Assembly (NCBI RefSeq): GCF_026151205.1
Contig: NW_026971781.1
Location: 1 to 64,000, forward strand
Direction: 5' to 3'
Length of the DNA stretch: 64,000 nt
From: Bolinopsis microptera
Lineage: Eukaryota > Ctenophora > Tentaculata > Lobata > Bolinopsidae
Each line of letters begins with the position of its first letter. Within the stretch, counting starts at the first letter, position 1. Below, piece after piece: positions 38,401 through 53,400 of this stretch. A program made the translations under genes and the position numbers. Under the pieces are notes generated by a model, which saw only the letters and a program-made list of their open reading frames with translations, was not told the DNA's origin and searched no databases.

Positions 38401-41400
38401 CAATTTGGGCATGTCCCAGCCAACTAAAGCCGAAAATCTGGCTTTGAAATCTCAAATTTGAAAACACCCGAAAATGCCCCTTTTCGGCCCATTTTTCGGC
38501 CCATTTTCCCCCCTGAAGGCCCCAAATAACTGGTAACGTACTTCCAGATCAACCAGGGTGCCAACCAAACTCATTGGAGACGTTTTAGGGCGAAATATGG
38601 ATGTCTCCAAAAAATTCCCATGGATTCCAAAATGTCTCCAATTTTTTACAAAATCTTTTCAAGTCATTTTGAATCTTGGGAACCCGGATTTCTGCAACGG
38701 ATCACACTTGTACTACCTCTATGCAACTCACCCACACCAATTTGGGCATGTCCCAGCCAACTAAAGCCGAAAATCTGGCTTTGAAATCTCAAATTTGAAA
38801 ACACCCGAAAATGCCCCTTTTCGGCCCATTTTTCGGCCCATTTTCCCCCCTGAAGGCCCCAAATAACTGGTAACGTACTTCCAGATCAACCAGGGTGCCA
38901 ACCAAACTCATTGGAGACGTTTTAGGGCGAAATATGGATGTCTCCAAAAAATTCCCATGGATTCCAAAATGTCTCCAATTTTTTACAAAATCTTTTCAAG
39001 TCATTTTGAATCTTGGGAACCCGGATTTCTGCAACGGATCACACTTGTACTACCTCTATGCAACTCACCCACACCAATTTGGGCATGTCCCAGCCAACTA
39101 AAGCCGAAAATCTGGCTTTGAAATCTCAAATTTGAAAACACCCGAAAATGCCCCTTTTCGGCCCATTTTTCGGCCCATTTTCCCCCCTGAAGGCCCCAAA
39201 TAACTGGTAACGTACTTCCAGATCAACCAGGGTGCCAACCAAACTCATTGGAGACGTTTTAGGGCGAAATATGGATGTCTCCAAAAAATTCCCATGGATT
39301 CCAAAATGTCTCCAATTTTTTACAAAATCTTTTCAAGTCATTTTGAATCTTGGGAACCCGGATTTCTGCAACGGATCACACTTGTACTACCTCTATGCAA
39401 CTCACCCACACCAATTTGGGCATGTCCCAGCCAACTAAAGCCGAAAATCTGGCTTTGAAATCTCAAATTTGAAAACACCCGAAAATGCCCCTTTTCGGCC
39501 CATTTTTCGGCCCATTTTCCCCCCTGAAGGCCCCAAATAACTGGTAACGTACTTCCAGATCAACCAGGGTGCCAACCAAACTCATTGGAGACGTTTTAGG
39601 GCGAAATATGGATGTCTCCAAAAAATTCCCATGGATTCCAAAATGTCTCCAATTTTTTACAAAATCTTTTCAAGTCATTTTGAATCTTGGGAACCCGGAT
39701 TTCTGCAACGGATCACACTTGTACTACCTCTATGCAACTCACCCACACCAATTTGGGCATGTCCCAGCCAACTAAAGCCGAAAATCTGGCTTTGAAATCT
39801 CAAATTTGAAAACACCCGAAAATGCCCCTTTTCGGCCCATTTTTCGGCCCATTTTCCCCCCTGAAGGCCCCAAATAACTGGTAACGTACTTCCAGATCAA
39901 CCAGGGTGCCAACCAAACTCATTGGAGACGTTTTAGGGCGAAATATGGATGTCTCCAAAAAATTCCCATGGATTCCAAAATGTCTCCAATTTTTTACAAA
40001 ATCTTTTCAAGTCATTTTGAATCTTGGGAACCCGGATTTCTGCAACGGATCACACTTGTACTACCTCTATGCAACTCACCCACACCAATTTGGGCATGTC
40101 CCAGCCAACTAAAGCCGAAAATCTGGCTTTGAAATCTCAAATTTGAAAACACCCGAAAATGCCCCTTTTCGGCCCATTTTTCGGCCCATTTTCCCCCCTG
40201 AAGGCCCCAAATAACTGGTAACGTACTTCCAGATCAACCAGGGTGCCAACCAAACTCATTGGAGACGTTTTAGGGCGAAATATGGATGTCTCCAAAAAAT
40301 TCCCATGGATTCCAAAATGTCTCCAATTTTTTACAAAATCTTTTCAAGTCATTTTGAATCTTGGGAACCCGGATTTCTGCAACGGATCACACTTGTACTA
40401 CCTCTATGCAACTCACCCACACCAATTTGGGCATGTCCCAGCCAACTAAAGCCGAAAATCTGGCTTTGAAATCTCAAATTTGAAAACACCCGAAAATGCC
40501 CCTTTTCGGCCCATTTTTCGGCCCATTTTCCCCCCTGAAGGCCCCAAATAACTGGTAACGTACTTCCAGATCAACCAGGGTGCCAACCAAACTCATTGGA
40601 GACGTTTTAGGGCGAAATATGGATGTCTCCAAAAAATTCCCATGGATTCCAAAATGTCTCCAATTTTTTACAAAATCTTTTCAAGTCATTTTGAATCTTG
40701 GGAACCCGGATTTCTGCAACGGATCACACTTGTACTACCTCTATGCAACTCACCCACACCAATTTGGGCATGTCCCAGCCAACTAAAGCCGAAAATCTGG
40801 CTTTGAAATCTCAAATTTGAAAACACCCGAAAATGCCCCTTTTCGGCCCATTTTTCGGCCCATTTTCCCCCCTGAAGGCCCCAAATAACTGGTAACGTAC
40901 TTCCAGATCAACCAGGGTGCCAACCAAACTCATTGGAGACGTTTTAGGGCGAAATATGGATGTCTCCAAAAAATTCCCATGGATTCCAAAATGTCTCCAA
41001 TTTTTTACAAAATCTTTTCAAGTCATTTTGAATCTTGGGAACCCGGATTTCTGCAACGGATCACACTTGTACTACCTCTATGCAACTCACCCACACCAAT
41101 TTGGGCATGTCCCAGCCAACTAAAGCCGAAAATCTGGCTTTGAAATCTCAAATTTGAAAACACCCGAAAATGCCCCTTTTCGGCCCATTTTTCGGCCCAT
41201 TTTCCCCCCTGAAGGCCCCAAATAACTGGTAACGTACTTCCAGATCAACCAGGGTGCCAACCAAACTCATTGGAGACGTTTTAGGGCGAAATATGGATGT
41301 CTCCAAAAAATTCCCATGGATTCCAAAATGTCTCCAATTTTTTACAAAATCTTTTCAAGTCATTTTGAATCTTGGGAACCCGGATTTCTGCAACGGATCA

Positions 41401-44400
41401 CACTTGTACTACCTCTATGCAACTCACCCACACCAATTTGGGCATGTCCCAGCCAACTAAAGCCGAAAATCTGGCTTTGAAATCTCAAATTTGAAAACAC
41501 CCGAAAATGCCCCTTTTCGGCCCATTTTTCGGCCCATTTTCCCCCCTGAAGGCCCCAAATAACTGGTAACGTACTTCCAGATCAACCAGGGTGCCAACCA
41601 AACTCATTGGAGACGTTTTAGGGCGAAATATGGATGTCTCCAAAAAATTCCCATGGATTCCAAAATGTCTCCAATTTTTTACAAAATCTTTTCAAGTCAT
41701 TTTGAATCTTGGGAACCCGGATTTCTGCAACGGATCACACTTGTACTACCTCTATGCAACTCACCCACACCAATTTGGGCATGTCCCAGCCAACTAAAGC
41801 CGAAAATCTGGCTTTGAAATCTCAAATTTGAAAACACCCGAAAATGCCCCTTTTCGGCCCATTTTTCGGCCCATTTTCCCCCCTGAAGGCCCCAAATAAC
41901 TGGTAACGTACTTCCAGATCAACCAGGGTGCCAACCAAACTCATTGGAGACGTTTTAGGGCGAAATATGGATGTCTCCAAAAAATTCCCATGGATTCCAA
42001 AATGTCTCCAATTTTTTACAAAATCTTTTCAAGTCATTTTGAATCTTGGGAACCCGGATTTCTGCAACGGATCACACTTGTACTACCTCTATGCAACTCA
42101 CCCACACCAATTTGGGCATGTCCCAGCCAACTAAAGCCGAAAATCTGGCTTTGAAATCTCAAATTTGAAAACACCCGAAAATGCCCCTTTTCGGCCCATT
42201 TTTCGGCCCATTTTCCCCCCTGAAGGCCCCAAATAACTGGTAACGTACTTCCAGATCAACCAGGGTGCCAACCAAACTCATTGGAGACGTTTTAGGGCGA
42301 AATATGGATGTCTCCAAAAAATTCCCATGGATTCCAAAATGTCTCCAATTTTTTACAAAATCTTTTCAAGTCATTTTGAATCTTGGGAACCCGGATTTCT
42401 GCAACGGATCACACTTGTACTACCTCTATGCAACTCACCCACACCAATTTGGGCATGTCCCAGCCAACTAAAGCCGAAAATCTGGCTTTGAAATCTCAAA
42501 TTTGAAAACACCCGAAAATGCCCCTTTTCGGCCCATTTTTCGGCCCATTTTCCCCCCTGAAGGCCCCAAATAACTGGTAACGTACTTCCAGATCAACCAG
42601 GGTGCCAACCAAACTCATTGGAGACGTTTTAGGGCGAAATATGGATGTCTCCAAAAAATTCCCATGGATTCCAAAATGTCTCCAATTTTTTACAAAATCT
42701 TTTCAAGTCATTTTGAATCTTGGGAACCCGGATTTCTGCAACGGATCACACTTGTACTACCTCTATGCAACTCACCCACACCAATTTGGGCATGTCCCAG
42801 CCAACTAAAGCCGAAAATCTGGCTTTGAAATCTCAAATTTGAAAACACCCGAAAATGCCCCTTTTCGGCCCATTTTTCGGCCCATTTTCCCCCCTGAAGG
42901 CCCCAAATAACTGGTAACGTACTTCCAGATCAACCAGGGTGCCAACCAAACTCATTGGAGACGTTTTAGGGCGAAATATGGATGTCTCCAAAAAATTCCC
43001 ATGGATTCCAAAATGTCTCCAATTTTTTACAAAATCTTTTCAAGTCATTTTGAATCTTGGGAACCCGGATTTCTGCAACGGATCACACTTGTACTACCTC
43101 TATGCAACTCACCCACACCAATTTGGGCATGTCCCAGCCAACTAAAGCCGAAAATCTGGCTTTGAAATCTCAAATTTGAAAACACCCGAAAATGCCCCTT
43201 TTCGGCCCATTTTTCGGCCCATTTTCCCCCCTGAAGGCCCCAAATAACTGGTAACGTACTTCCAGATCAACCAGGGTGCCAACCAAACTCATTGGAGACG
43301 TTTTAGGGCGAAATATGGATGTCTCCAAAAAATTCCCATGGATTCCAAAATGTCTCCAATTTTTTACAAAATCTTTTCAAGTCATTTTGAATCTTGGGAA
43401 CCCGGATTTCTGCAACGGATCACACTTGTACTACCTCTATGCAACTCACCCACACCAATTTGGGCATGTCCCAGCCAACTAAAGCCGAAAATCTGGCTTT
43501 GAAATCTCAAATTTGAAAACACCCGAAAATGCCCCTTTTCGGCCCATTTTTCGGCCCATTTTCCCCCCTGAAGGCCCCAAATAACTGGTAACGTACTTCC
43601 AGATCAACCAGGGTGCCAACCAAACTCATTGGAGACGTTTTAGGGCGAAATATGGATGTCTCCAAAAAATTCCCATGGATTCCAAAATGTCTCCAATTTT
43701 TTACAAAATCTTTTCAAGTCATTTTGAATCTTGGGAACCCGGATTTCTGCAACGGATCACACTTGTACTACCTCTATGCAACTCACCCACACCAATTTGG
43801 GCATGTCCCAGCCAACTAAAGCCGAAAATCTGGCTTTGAAATCTCAAATTTGAAAACACCCGAAAATGCCCCTTTTCGGCCCATTTTTCGGCCCATTTTC
43901 CCCCCTGAAGGCCCCAAATAACTGGTAACGTACTTCCAGATCAACCAGGGTGCCAACCAAACTCATTGGAGACGTTTTAGGGCGAAATATGGATGTCTCC
44001 AAAAAATTCCCATGGATTCCAAAATGTCTCCAATTTTTTACAAAATCTTTTCAAGTCATTTTGAATCTTGGGAACCCGGATTTCTGCAACGGATCACACT
44101 TGTACTACCTCTATGCAACTCACCCACACCAATTTGGGCATGTCCCAGCCAACTAAAGCCGAAAATCTGGCTTTGAAATCTCAAATTTGAAAACACCCGA
44201 AAATGCCCCTTTTCGGCCCATTTTTCGGCCCATTTTCCCCCCTGAAGGCCCCAAATAACTGGTAACGTACTTCCAGATCAACCAGGGTGCCAACCAAACT
44301 CATTGGAGACGTTTTAGGGCGAAATATGGATGTCTCCAAAAAATTCCCATGGATTCCAAAATGTCTCCAATTTTTTACAAAATCTTTTCAAGTCATTTTG

Positions 44401-47400
44401 AATCTTGGGAACCCGGATTTCTGCAACGGATCACACTTGTACTACCTCTATGCAACTCACCCACACCAATTTGGGCATGTCCCAGCCAACTAAAGCCGAA
44501 AATCTGGCTTTGAAATCTCAAATTTGAAAACACCCGAAAATGCCCCTTTTCGGCCCATTTTTCGGCCCATTTTCCCCCCTGAAGGCCCCAAATAACTGGT
44601 AACGTACTTCCAGATCAACCAGGGTGCCAACCAAACTCATTGGAGACGTTTTAGGGCGAAATATGGATGTCTCCAAAAAATTCCCATGGATTCCAAAATG
44701 TCTCCAATTTTTTACAAAATCTTTTCAAGTCATTTTGAATCTTGGGAACCCGGATTTCTGCAACGGATCACACTTGTACTACCTCTATGCAACTCACCCA
44801 CACCAATTTGGGCATGTCCCAGCCAACTAAAGCCGAAAATCTGGCTTTGAAATCTCAAATTTGAAAACACCCGAAAATGCCCCTTTTCGGCCCATTTTTC
44901 GGCCCATTTTCCCCCCTGAAGGCCCCAAATAACTGGTAACGTACTTCCAGATCAACCAGGGTGCCAACCAAACTCATTGGAGACGTTTTAGGGCGAAATA
45001 TGGATGTCTCCAAAAAATTCCCATGGATTCCAAAATGTCTCCAATTTTTTACAAAATCTTTTCAAGTCATTTTGAATCTTGGGAACCCGGATTTCTGCAA
45101 CGGATCACACTTGTACTACCTCTATGCAACTCACCCACACCAATTTGGGCATGTCCCAGCCAACTAAAGCCGAAAATCTGGCTTTGAAATCTCAAATTTG
45201 AAAACACCCGAAAATGCCCCTTTTCGGCCCATTTTTCGGCCCATTTTCCCCCCTGAAGGCCCCAAATAACTGGTAACGTACTTCCAGATCAACCAGGGTG
45301 CCAACCAAACTCATTGGAGACGTTTTAGGGCGAAATATGGATGTCTCCAAAAAATTCCCATGGATTCCAAAATGTCTCCAATTTTTTACAAAATCTTTTC
45401 AAGTCATTTTGAATCTTGGGAACCCGGATTTCTGCAACGGATCACACTTGTACTACCTCTATGCAACTCACCCACACCAATTTGGGCATGTCCCAGCCAA
45501 CTAAAGCCGAAAATCTGGCTTTGAAATCTCAAATTTGAAAACACCCGAAAATGCCCCTTTTCGGCCCATTTTTCGGCCCATTTTCCCCCCTGAAGGCCCC
45601 AAATAACTGGTAACGTACTTCCAGATCAACCAGGGTGCCAACCAAACTCATTGGAGACGTTTTAGGGCGAAATATGGATGTCTCCAAAAAATTCCCATGG
45701 ATTCCAAAATGTCTCCAATTTTTTACAAAATCTTTTCAAGTCATTTTGAATCTTGGGAACCCGGATTTCTGCAACGGATCACACTTGTACTACCTCTATG
45801 CAACTCACCCACACCAATTTGGGCATGTCCCAGCCAACTAAAGCCGAAAATCTGGCTTTGAAATCTCAAATTTGAAAACACCCGAAAATGCCCCTTTTCG
45901 GCCCATTTTTCGGCCCATTTTCCCCCCTGAAGGCCCCAAATAACTGGTAACGTACTTCCAGATCAACCAGGGTGCCAACCAAACTCATTGGAGACGTTTT
46001 AGGGCGAAATATGGATGTCTCCAAAAAATTCCCATGGATTCCAAAATGTCTCCAATTTTTTACAAAATCTTTTCAAGTCATTTTGAATCTTGGGAACCCG
46101 GATTTCTGCAACGGATCACACTTGTACTACCTCTATGCAACTCACCCACACCAATTTGGGCATGTCCCAGCCAACTAAAGCCGAAAATCTGGCTTTGAAA
46201 TCTCAAATTTGAAAACACCCGAAAATGCCCCTTTTCGGCCCATTTTTCGGCCCATTTTCCCCCCTGAAGGCCCCAAATAACTGGTAACGTACTTCCAGAT
46301 CAACCAGGGTGCCAACCAAACTCATTGGAGACGTTTTAGGGCGAAATATGGATGTCTCCAAAAAATTCCCATGGATTCCAAAATGTCTCCAATTTTTTAC
46401 AAAATCTTTTCAAGTCATTTTGAATCTTGGGAACCCGGATTTCTGCAACGGATCACACTTGTACTACCTCTATGCAACTCACCCACACCAATTTGGGCAT
46501 GTCCCAGCCAACTAAAGCCGAAAATCTGGCTTTGAAATCTCAAATTTGAAAACACCCGAAAATGCCCCTTTTCGGCCCATTTTTCGGCCCATTTTCCCCC
46601 CTGAAGGCCCCAAATAACTGGTAACGTACTTCCAGATCAACCAGGGTGCCAACCAAACTCATTGGAGACGTTTTAGGGCGAAATATGGATGTCTCCAAAA
46701 AATTCCCATGGATTCCAAAATGTCTCCAATTTTTTACAAAATCTTTTCAAGTCATTTTGAATCTTGGGAACCCGGATTTCTGCAACGGATCACACTTGTA
46801 CTACCTCTATGCAACTCACCCACACCAATTTGGGCATGTCCCAGCCAACTAAAGCCGAAAATCTGGCTTTGAAATCTCAAATTTGAAAACACCCGAAAAT
46901 GCCCCTTTTCGGCCCATTTTTCGGCCCATTTTCCCCCCTGAAGGCCCCAAATAACTGGTAACGTACTTCCAGATCAACCAGGGTGCCAACCAAACTCATT
47001 GGAGACGTTTTAGGGCGAAATATGGATGTCTCCAAAAAATTCCCATGGATTCCAAAATGTCTCCAATTTTTTACAAAATCTTTTCAAGTCATTTTGAATC
47101 TTGGGAACCCGGATTTCTGCAACGGATCACACTTGTACTACCTCTATGCAACTCACCCACACCAATTTGGGCATGTCCCAGCCAACTAAAGCCGAAAATC
47201 TGGCTTTGAAATCTCAAATTTGAAAACACCCGAAAATGCCCCTTTTCGGCCCATTTTTCGGCCCATTTTCCCCCCTGAAGGCCCCAAATAACTGGTAACG
47301 TACTTCCAGATCAACCAGGGTGCCAACCAAACTCATTGGAGACGTTTTAGGGCGAAATATGGATGTCTCCAAAAAATTCCCATGGATTCCAAAATGTCTC

Positions 47401-50400
47401 CAATTTTTTACAAAATCTTTTCAAGTCATTTTGAATCTTGGGAACCCGGATTTCTGCAACGGATCACACTTGTACTACCTCTATGCAACTCACCCACACC
47501 AATTTGGGCATGTCCCAGCCAACTAAAGCCGAAAATCTGGCTTTGAAATCTCAAATTTGAAAACACCCGAAAATGCCCCTTTTCGGCCCATTTTTCGGCC
47601 CATTTTCCCCCCTGAAGGCCCCAAATAACTGGTAACGTACTTCCAGATCAACCAGGGTGCCAACCAAACTCATTGGAGACGTTTTAGGGCGAAATATGGA
47701 TGTCTCCAAAAAATTCCCATGGATTCCAAAATGTCTCCAATTTTTTACAAAATCTTTTCAAGTCATTTTGAATCTTGGGAACCCGGATTTCTGCAACGGA
47801 TCACACTTGTACTACCTCTATGCAACTCACCCACACCAATTTGGGCATGTCCCAGCCAACTAAAGCCGAAAATCTGGCTTTGAAATCTCAAATTTGAAAA
47901 CACCCGAAAATGCCCCTTTTCGGCCCATTTTTCGGCCCATTTTCCCCCCTGAAGGCCCCAAATAACTGGTAACGTACTTCCAGATCAACCAGGGTGCCAA
48001 CCAAACTCATTGGAGACGTTTTAGGGCGAAATATGGATGTCTCCAAAAAATTCCCATGGATTCCAAAATGTCTCCAATTTTTTACAAAATCTTTTCAAGT
48101 CATTTTGAATCTTGGGAACCCGGATTTCTGCAACGGATCACACTTGTACTACCTCTATGCAACTCACCCACACCAATTTGGGCATGTCCCAGCCAACTAA
48201 AGCCGAAAATCTGGCTTTGAAATCTCAAATTTGAAAACACCCGAAAATGCCCCTTTTCGGCCCATTTTTCGGCCCATTTTCCCCCCTGAAGGCCCCAAAT
48301 AACTGGTAACGTACTTCCAGATCAACCAGGGTGCCAACCAAACTCATTGGAGACGTTTTAGGGCGAAATATGGATGTCTCCAAAAAATTCCCATGGATTC
48401 CAAAATGTCTCCAATTTTTTACAAAATCTTTTCAAGTCATTTTGAATCTTGGGAACCCGGATTTCTGCAACGGATCACACTTGTACTACCTCTATGCAAC
48501 TCACCCACACCAATTTGGGCATGTCCCAGCCAACTAAAGCCGAAAATCTGGCTTTGAAATCTCAAATTTGAAAACACCCGAAAATGCCCCTTTTCGGCCC
48601 ATTTTTCGGCCCATTTTCCCCCCTGAAGGCCCCAAATAACTGGTAACGTACTTCCAGATCAACCAGGGTGCCAACCAAACTCATTGGAGACGTTTTAGGG
48701 CGAAATATGGATGTCTCCAAAAAATTCCCATGGATTCCAAAATGTCTCCAATTTTTTACAAAATCTTTTCAAGTCATTTTGAATCTTGGGAACCCGGATT
48801 TCTGCAACGGATCACACTTGTACTACCTCTATGCAACTCACCCACACCAATTTGGGCATGTCCCAGCCAACTAAAGCCGAAAATCTGGCTTTGAAATCTC
48901 AAATTTGAAAACACCCGAAAATGCCCCTTTTCGGCCCATTTTTCGGCCCATTTTCCCCCCTGAAGGCCCCAAATAACTGGTAACGTACTTCCAGATCAAC
49001 CAGGGTGCCAACCAAACTCATTGGAGACGTTTTAGGGCGAAATATGGATGTCTCCAAAAAATTCCCATGGATTCCAAAATGTCTCCAATTTTTTACAAAA
49101 TCTTTTCAAGTCATTTTGAATCTTGGGAACCCGGATTTCTGCAACGGATCACACTTGTACTACCTCTATGCAACTCACCCACACCAATTTGGGCATGTCC
49201 CAGCCAACTAAAGCCGAAAATCTGGCTTTGAAATCTCAAATTTGAAAACACCCGAAAATGCCCCTTTTCGGCCCATTTTTCGGCCCATTTTCCCCCCTGA
49301 AGGCCCCAAATAACTGGTAACGTACTTCCAGATCAACCAGGGTGCCAACCAAACTCATTGGAGACGTTTTAGGGCGAAATATGGATGTCTCCAAAAAATT
49401 CCCATGGATTCCAAAATGTCTCCAATTTTTTACAAAATCTTTTCAAGTCATTTTGAATCTTGGGAACCCGGATTTCTGCAACGGATCACACTTGTACTAC
49501 CTCTATGCAACTCACCCACACCAATTTGGGCATGTCCCAGCCAACTAAAGCCGAAAATCTGGCTTTGAAATCTCAAATTTGAAAACACCCGAAAATGCCC
49601 CTTTTCGGCCCATTTTTCGGCCCATTTTCCCCCCTGAAGGCCCCAAATAACTGGTAACGTACTTCCAGATCAACCAGGGTGCCAACCAAACTCATTGGAG
49701 ACGTTTTAGGGCGAAATATGGATGTCTCCAAAAAATTCCCATGGATTCCAAAATGTCTCCAATTTTTTACAAAATCTTTTCAAGTCATTTTGAATCTTGG
49801 GAACCCGGATTTCTGCAACGGATCACACTTGTACTACCTCTATGCAACTCACCCACACCAATTTGGGCATGTCCCAGCCAACTAAAGCCGAAAATCTGGC
49901 TTTGAAATCTCAAATTTGAAAACACCCGAAAATGCCCCTTTTCGGCCCATTTTTCGGCCCATTTTCCCCCCTGAAGGCCCCAAATAACTGGTAACGTACT
50001 TCCAGATCAACCAGGGTGCCAACCAAACTCATTGGAGACGTTTTAGGGCGAAATATGGATGTCTCCAAAAAATTCCCATGGATTCCAAAATGTCTCCAAT
50101 TTTTTACAAAATCTTTTCAAGTCATTTTGAATCTTGGGAACCCGGATTTCTGCAACGGATCACACTTGTACTACCTCTATGCAACTCACCCACACCAATT
50201 TGGGCATGTCCCAGCCAACTAAAGCCGAAAATCTGGCTTTGAAATCTCAAATTTGAAAACACCCGAAAATGCCCCTTTTCGGCCCATTTTTCGGCCCATT
50301 TTCCCCCCTGAAGGCCCCAAATAACTGGTAACGTACTTCCAGATCAACCAGGGTGCCAACCAAACTCATTGGAGACGTTTTAGGGCGAAATATGGATGTC

Positions 50401-53400
50401 TCCAAAAAATTCCCATGGATTCCAAAATGTCTCCAATTTTTTACAAAATCTTTTCAAGTCATTTTGAATCTTGGGAACCCGGATTTCTGCAACGGATCAC
50501 ACTTGTACTACCTCTATGCAACTCACCCACACCAATTTGGGCATGTCCCAGCCAACTAAAGCCGAAAATCTGGCTTTGAAATCTCAAATTTGAAAACACC
50601 CGAAAATGCCCCTTTTCGGCCCATTTTTCGGCCCATTTTCCCCCCTGAAGGCCCCAAATAACTGGTAACGTACTTCCAGATCAACCAGGGTGCCAACCAA
50701 ACTCATTGGAGACGTTTTAGGGCGAAATATGGATGTCTCCAAAAAATTCCCATGGATTCCAAAATGTCTCCAATTTTTTACAAAATCTTTTCAAGTCATT
50801 TTGAATCTTGGGAACCCGGATTTCTGCAACGGATCACACTTGTACTACCTCTATGCAACTCACCCACACCAATTTGGGCATGTCCCAGCCAACTAAAGCC
50901 GAAAATCTGGCTTTGAAATCTCAAATTTGAAAACACCCGAAAATGCCCCTTTTCGGCCCATTTTTCGGCCCATTTTCCCCCCTGAAGGCCCCAAATAACT
51001 GGTAACGTACTTCCAGATCAACCAGGGTGCCAACCAAACTCATTGGAGACGTTTTAGGGCGAAATATGGATGTCTCCAAAAAATTCCCATGGATTCCAAA
51101 ATGTCTCCAATTTTTTACAAAATCTTTTCAAGTCATTTTGAATCTTGGGAACCCGGATTTCTGCAACGGATCACACTTGTACTACCTCTATGCAACTCAC
51201 CCACACCAATTTGGGCATGTCCCAGCCAACTAAAGCCGAAAATCTGGCTTTGAAATCTCAAATTTGAAAACACCCGAAAATGCCCCTTTTCGGCCCATTT
51301 TTCGGCCCATTTTCCCCCCTGAAGGCCCCAAATAACTGGTAACGTACTTCCAGATCAACCAGGGTGCCAACCAAACTCATTGGAGACGTTTTAGGGCGAA
51401 ATATGGATGTCTCCAAAAAATTCCCATGGATTCCAAAATGTCTCCAATTTTTTACAAAATCTTTTCAAGTCATTTTGAATCTTGGGAACCCGGATTTCTG
51501 CAACGGATCACACTTGTACTACCTCTATGCAACTCACCCACACCAATTTGGGCATGTCCCAGCCAACTAAAGCCGAAAATCTGGCTTTGAAATCTCAAAT
51601 TTGAAAACACCCGAAAATGCCCCTTTTCGGCCCATTTTTCGGCCCATTTTCCCCCCTGAAGGCCCCAAATAACTGGTAACGTACTTCCAGATCAACCAGG
51701 GTGCCAACCAAACTCATTGGAGACGTTTTAGGGCGAAATATGGATGTCTCCAAAAAATTCCCATGGATTCCAAAATGTCTCCAATTTTTTACAAAATCTT
51801 TTCAAGTCATTTTGAATCTTGGGAACCCGGATTTCTGCAACGGATCACACTTGTACTACCTCTATGCAACTCACCCACACCAATTTGGGCATGTCCCAGC
51901 CAACTAAAGCCGAAAATCTGGCTTTGAAATCTCAAATTTGAAAACACCCGAAAATGCCCCTTTTCGGCCCATTTTTCGGCCCATTTTCCCCCCTGAAGGC
52001 CCCAAATAACTGGTAACGTACTTCCAGATCAACCAGGGTGCCAACCAAACTCATTGGAGACGTTTTAGGGCGAAATATGGATGTCTCCAAAAAATTCCCA
52101 TGGATTCCAAAATGTCTCCAATTTTTTACAAAATCTTTTCAAGTCATTTTGAATCTTGGGAACCCGGATTTCTGCAACGGATCACACTTGTACTACCTCT
52201 ATGCAACTCACCCACACCAATTTGGGCATGTCCCAGCCAACTAAAGCCGAAAATCTGGCTTTGAAATCTCAAATTTGAAAACACCCGAAAATGCCCCTTT
52301 TCGGCCCATTTTTCGGCCCATTTTCCCCCCTGAAGGCCCCAAATAACTGGTAACGTACTTCCAGATCAACCAGGGTGCCAACCAAACTCATTGGAGACGT
52401 TTTAGGGCGAAATATGGATGTCTCCAAAAAATTCCCATGGATTCCAAAATGTCTCCAATTTTTTACAAAATCTTTTCAAGTCATTTTGAATCTTGGGAAC
52501 CCGGATTTCTGCAACGGATCACACTTGTACTACCTCTATGCAACTCACCCACACCAATTTGGGCATGTCCCAGCCAACTAAAGCCGAAAATCTGGCTTTG
52601 AAATCTCAAATTTGAAAACACCCGAAAATGCCCCTTTTCGGCCCATTTTTCGGCCCATTTTCCCCCCTGAAGGCCCCAAATAACTGGTAACGTACTTCCA
52701 GATCAACCAGGGTGCCAACCAAACTCATTGGAGACGTTTTAGGGCGAAATATGGATGTCTCCAAAAAATTCCCATGGATTCCAAAATGTCTCCAATTTTT
52801 TACAAAATCTTTTCAAGTCATTTTGAATCTTGGGAACCCGGATTTCTGCAACGGATCACACTTGTACTACCTCTATGCAACTCACCCACACCAATTTGGG
52901 CATGTCCCAGCCAACTAAAGCCGAAAATCTGGCTTTGAAATCTCAAATTTGAAAACACCCGAAAATGCCCCTTTTCGGCCCATTTTTCGGCCCATTTTCC
53001 CCCCTGAAGGCCCCAAATAACTGGTAACGTACTTCCAGATCAACCAGGGTGCCAACCAAACTCATTGGAGACGTTTTAGGGCGAAATATGGATGTCTCCA
53101 AAAAATTCCCATGGATTCCAAAATGTCTCCAATTTTTTACAAAATCTTTTCAAGTCATTTTGAATCTTGGGAACCCGGATTTCTGCAACGGATCACACTT
53201 GTACTACCTCTATGCAACTCACCCACACCAATTTGGGCATGTCCCAGCCAACTAAAGCCGAAAATCTGGCTTTGAAATCTCAAATTTGAAAACACCCGAA
53301 AATGCCCCTTTTCGGCCCATTTTTCGGCCCATTTTCCCCCCTGAAGGCCCCAAATAACTGGTAACGTACTTCCAGATCAACCAGGGTGCCAACCAAACTC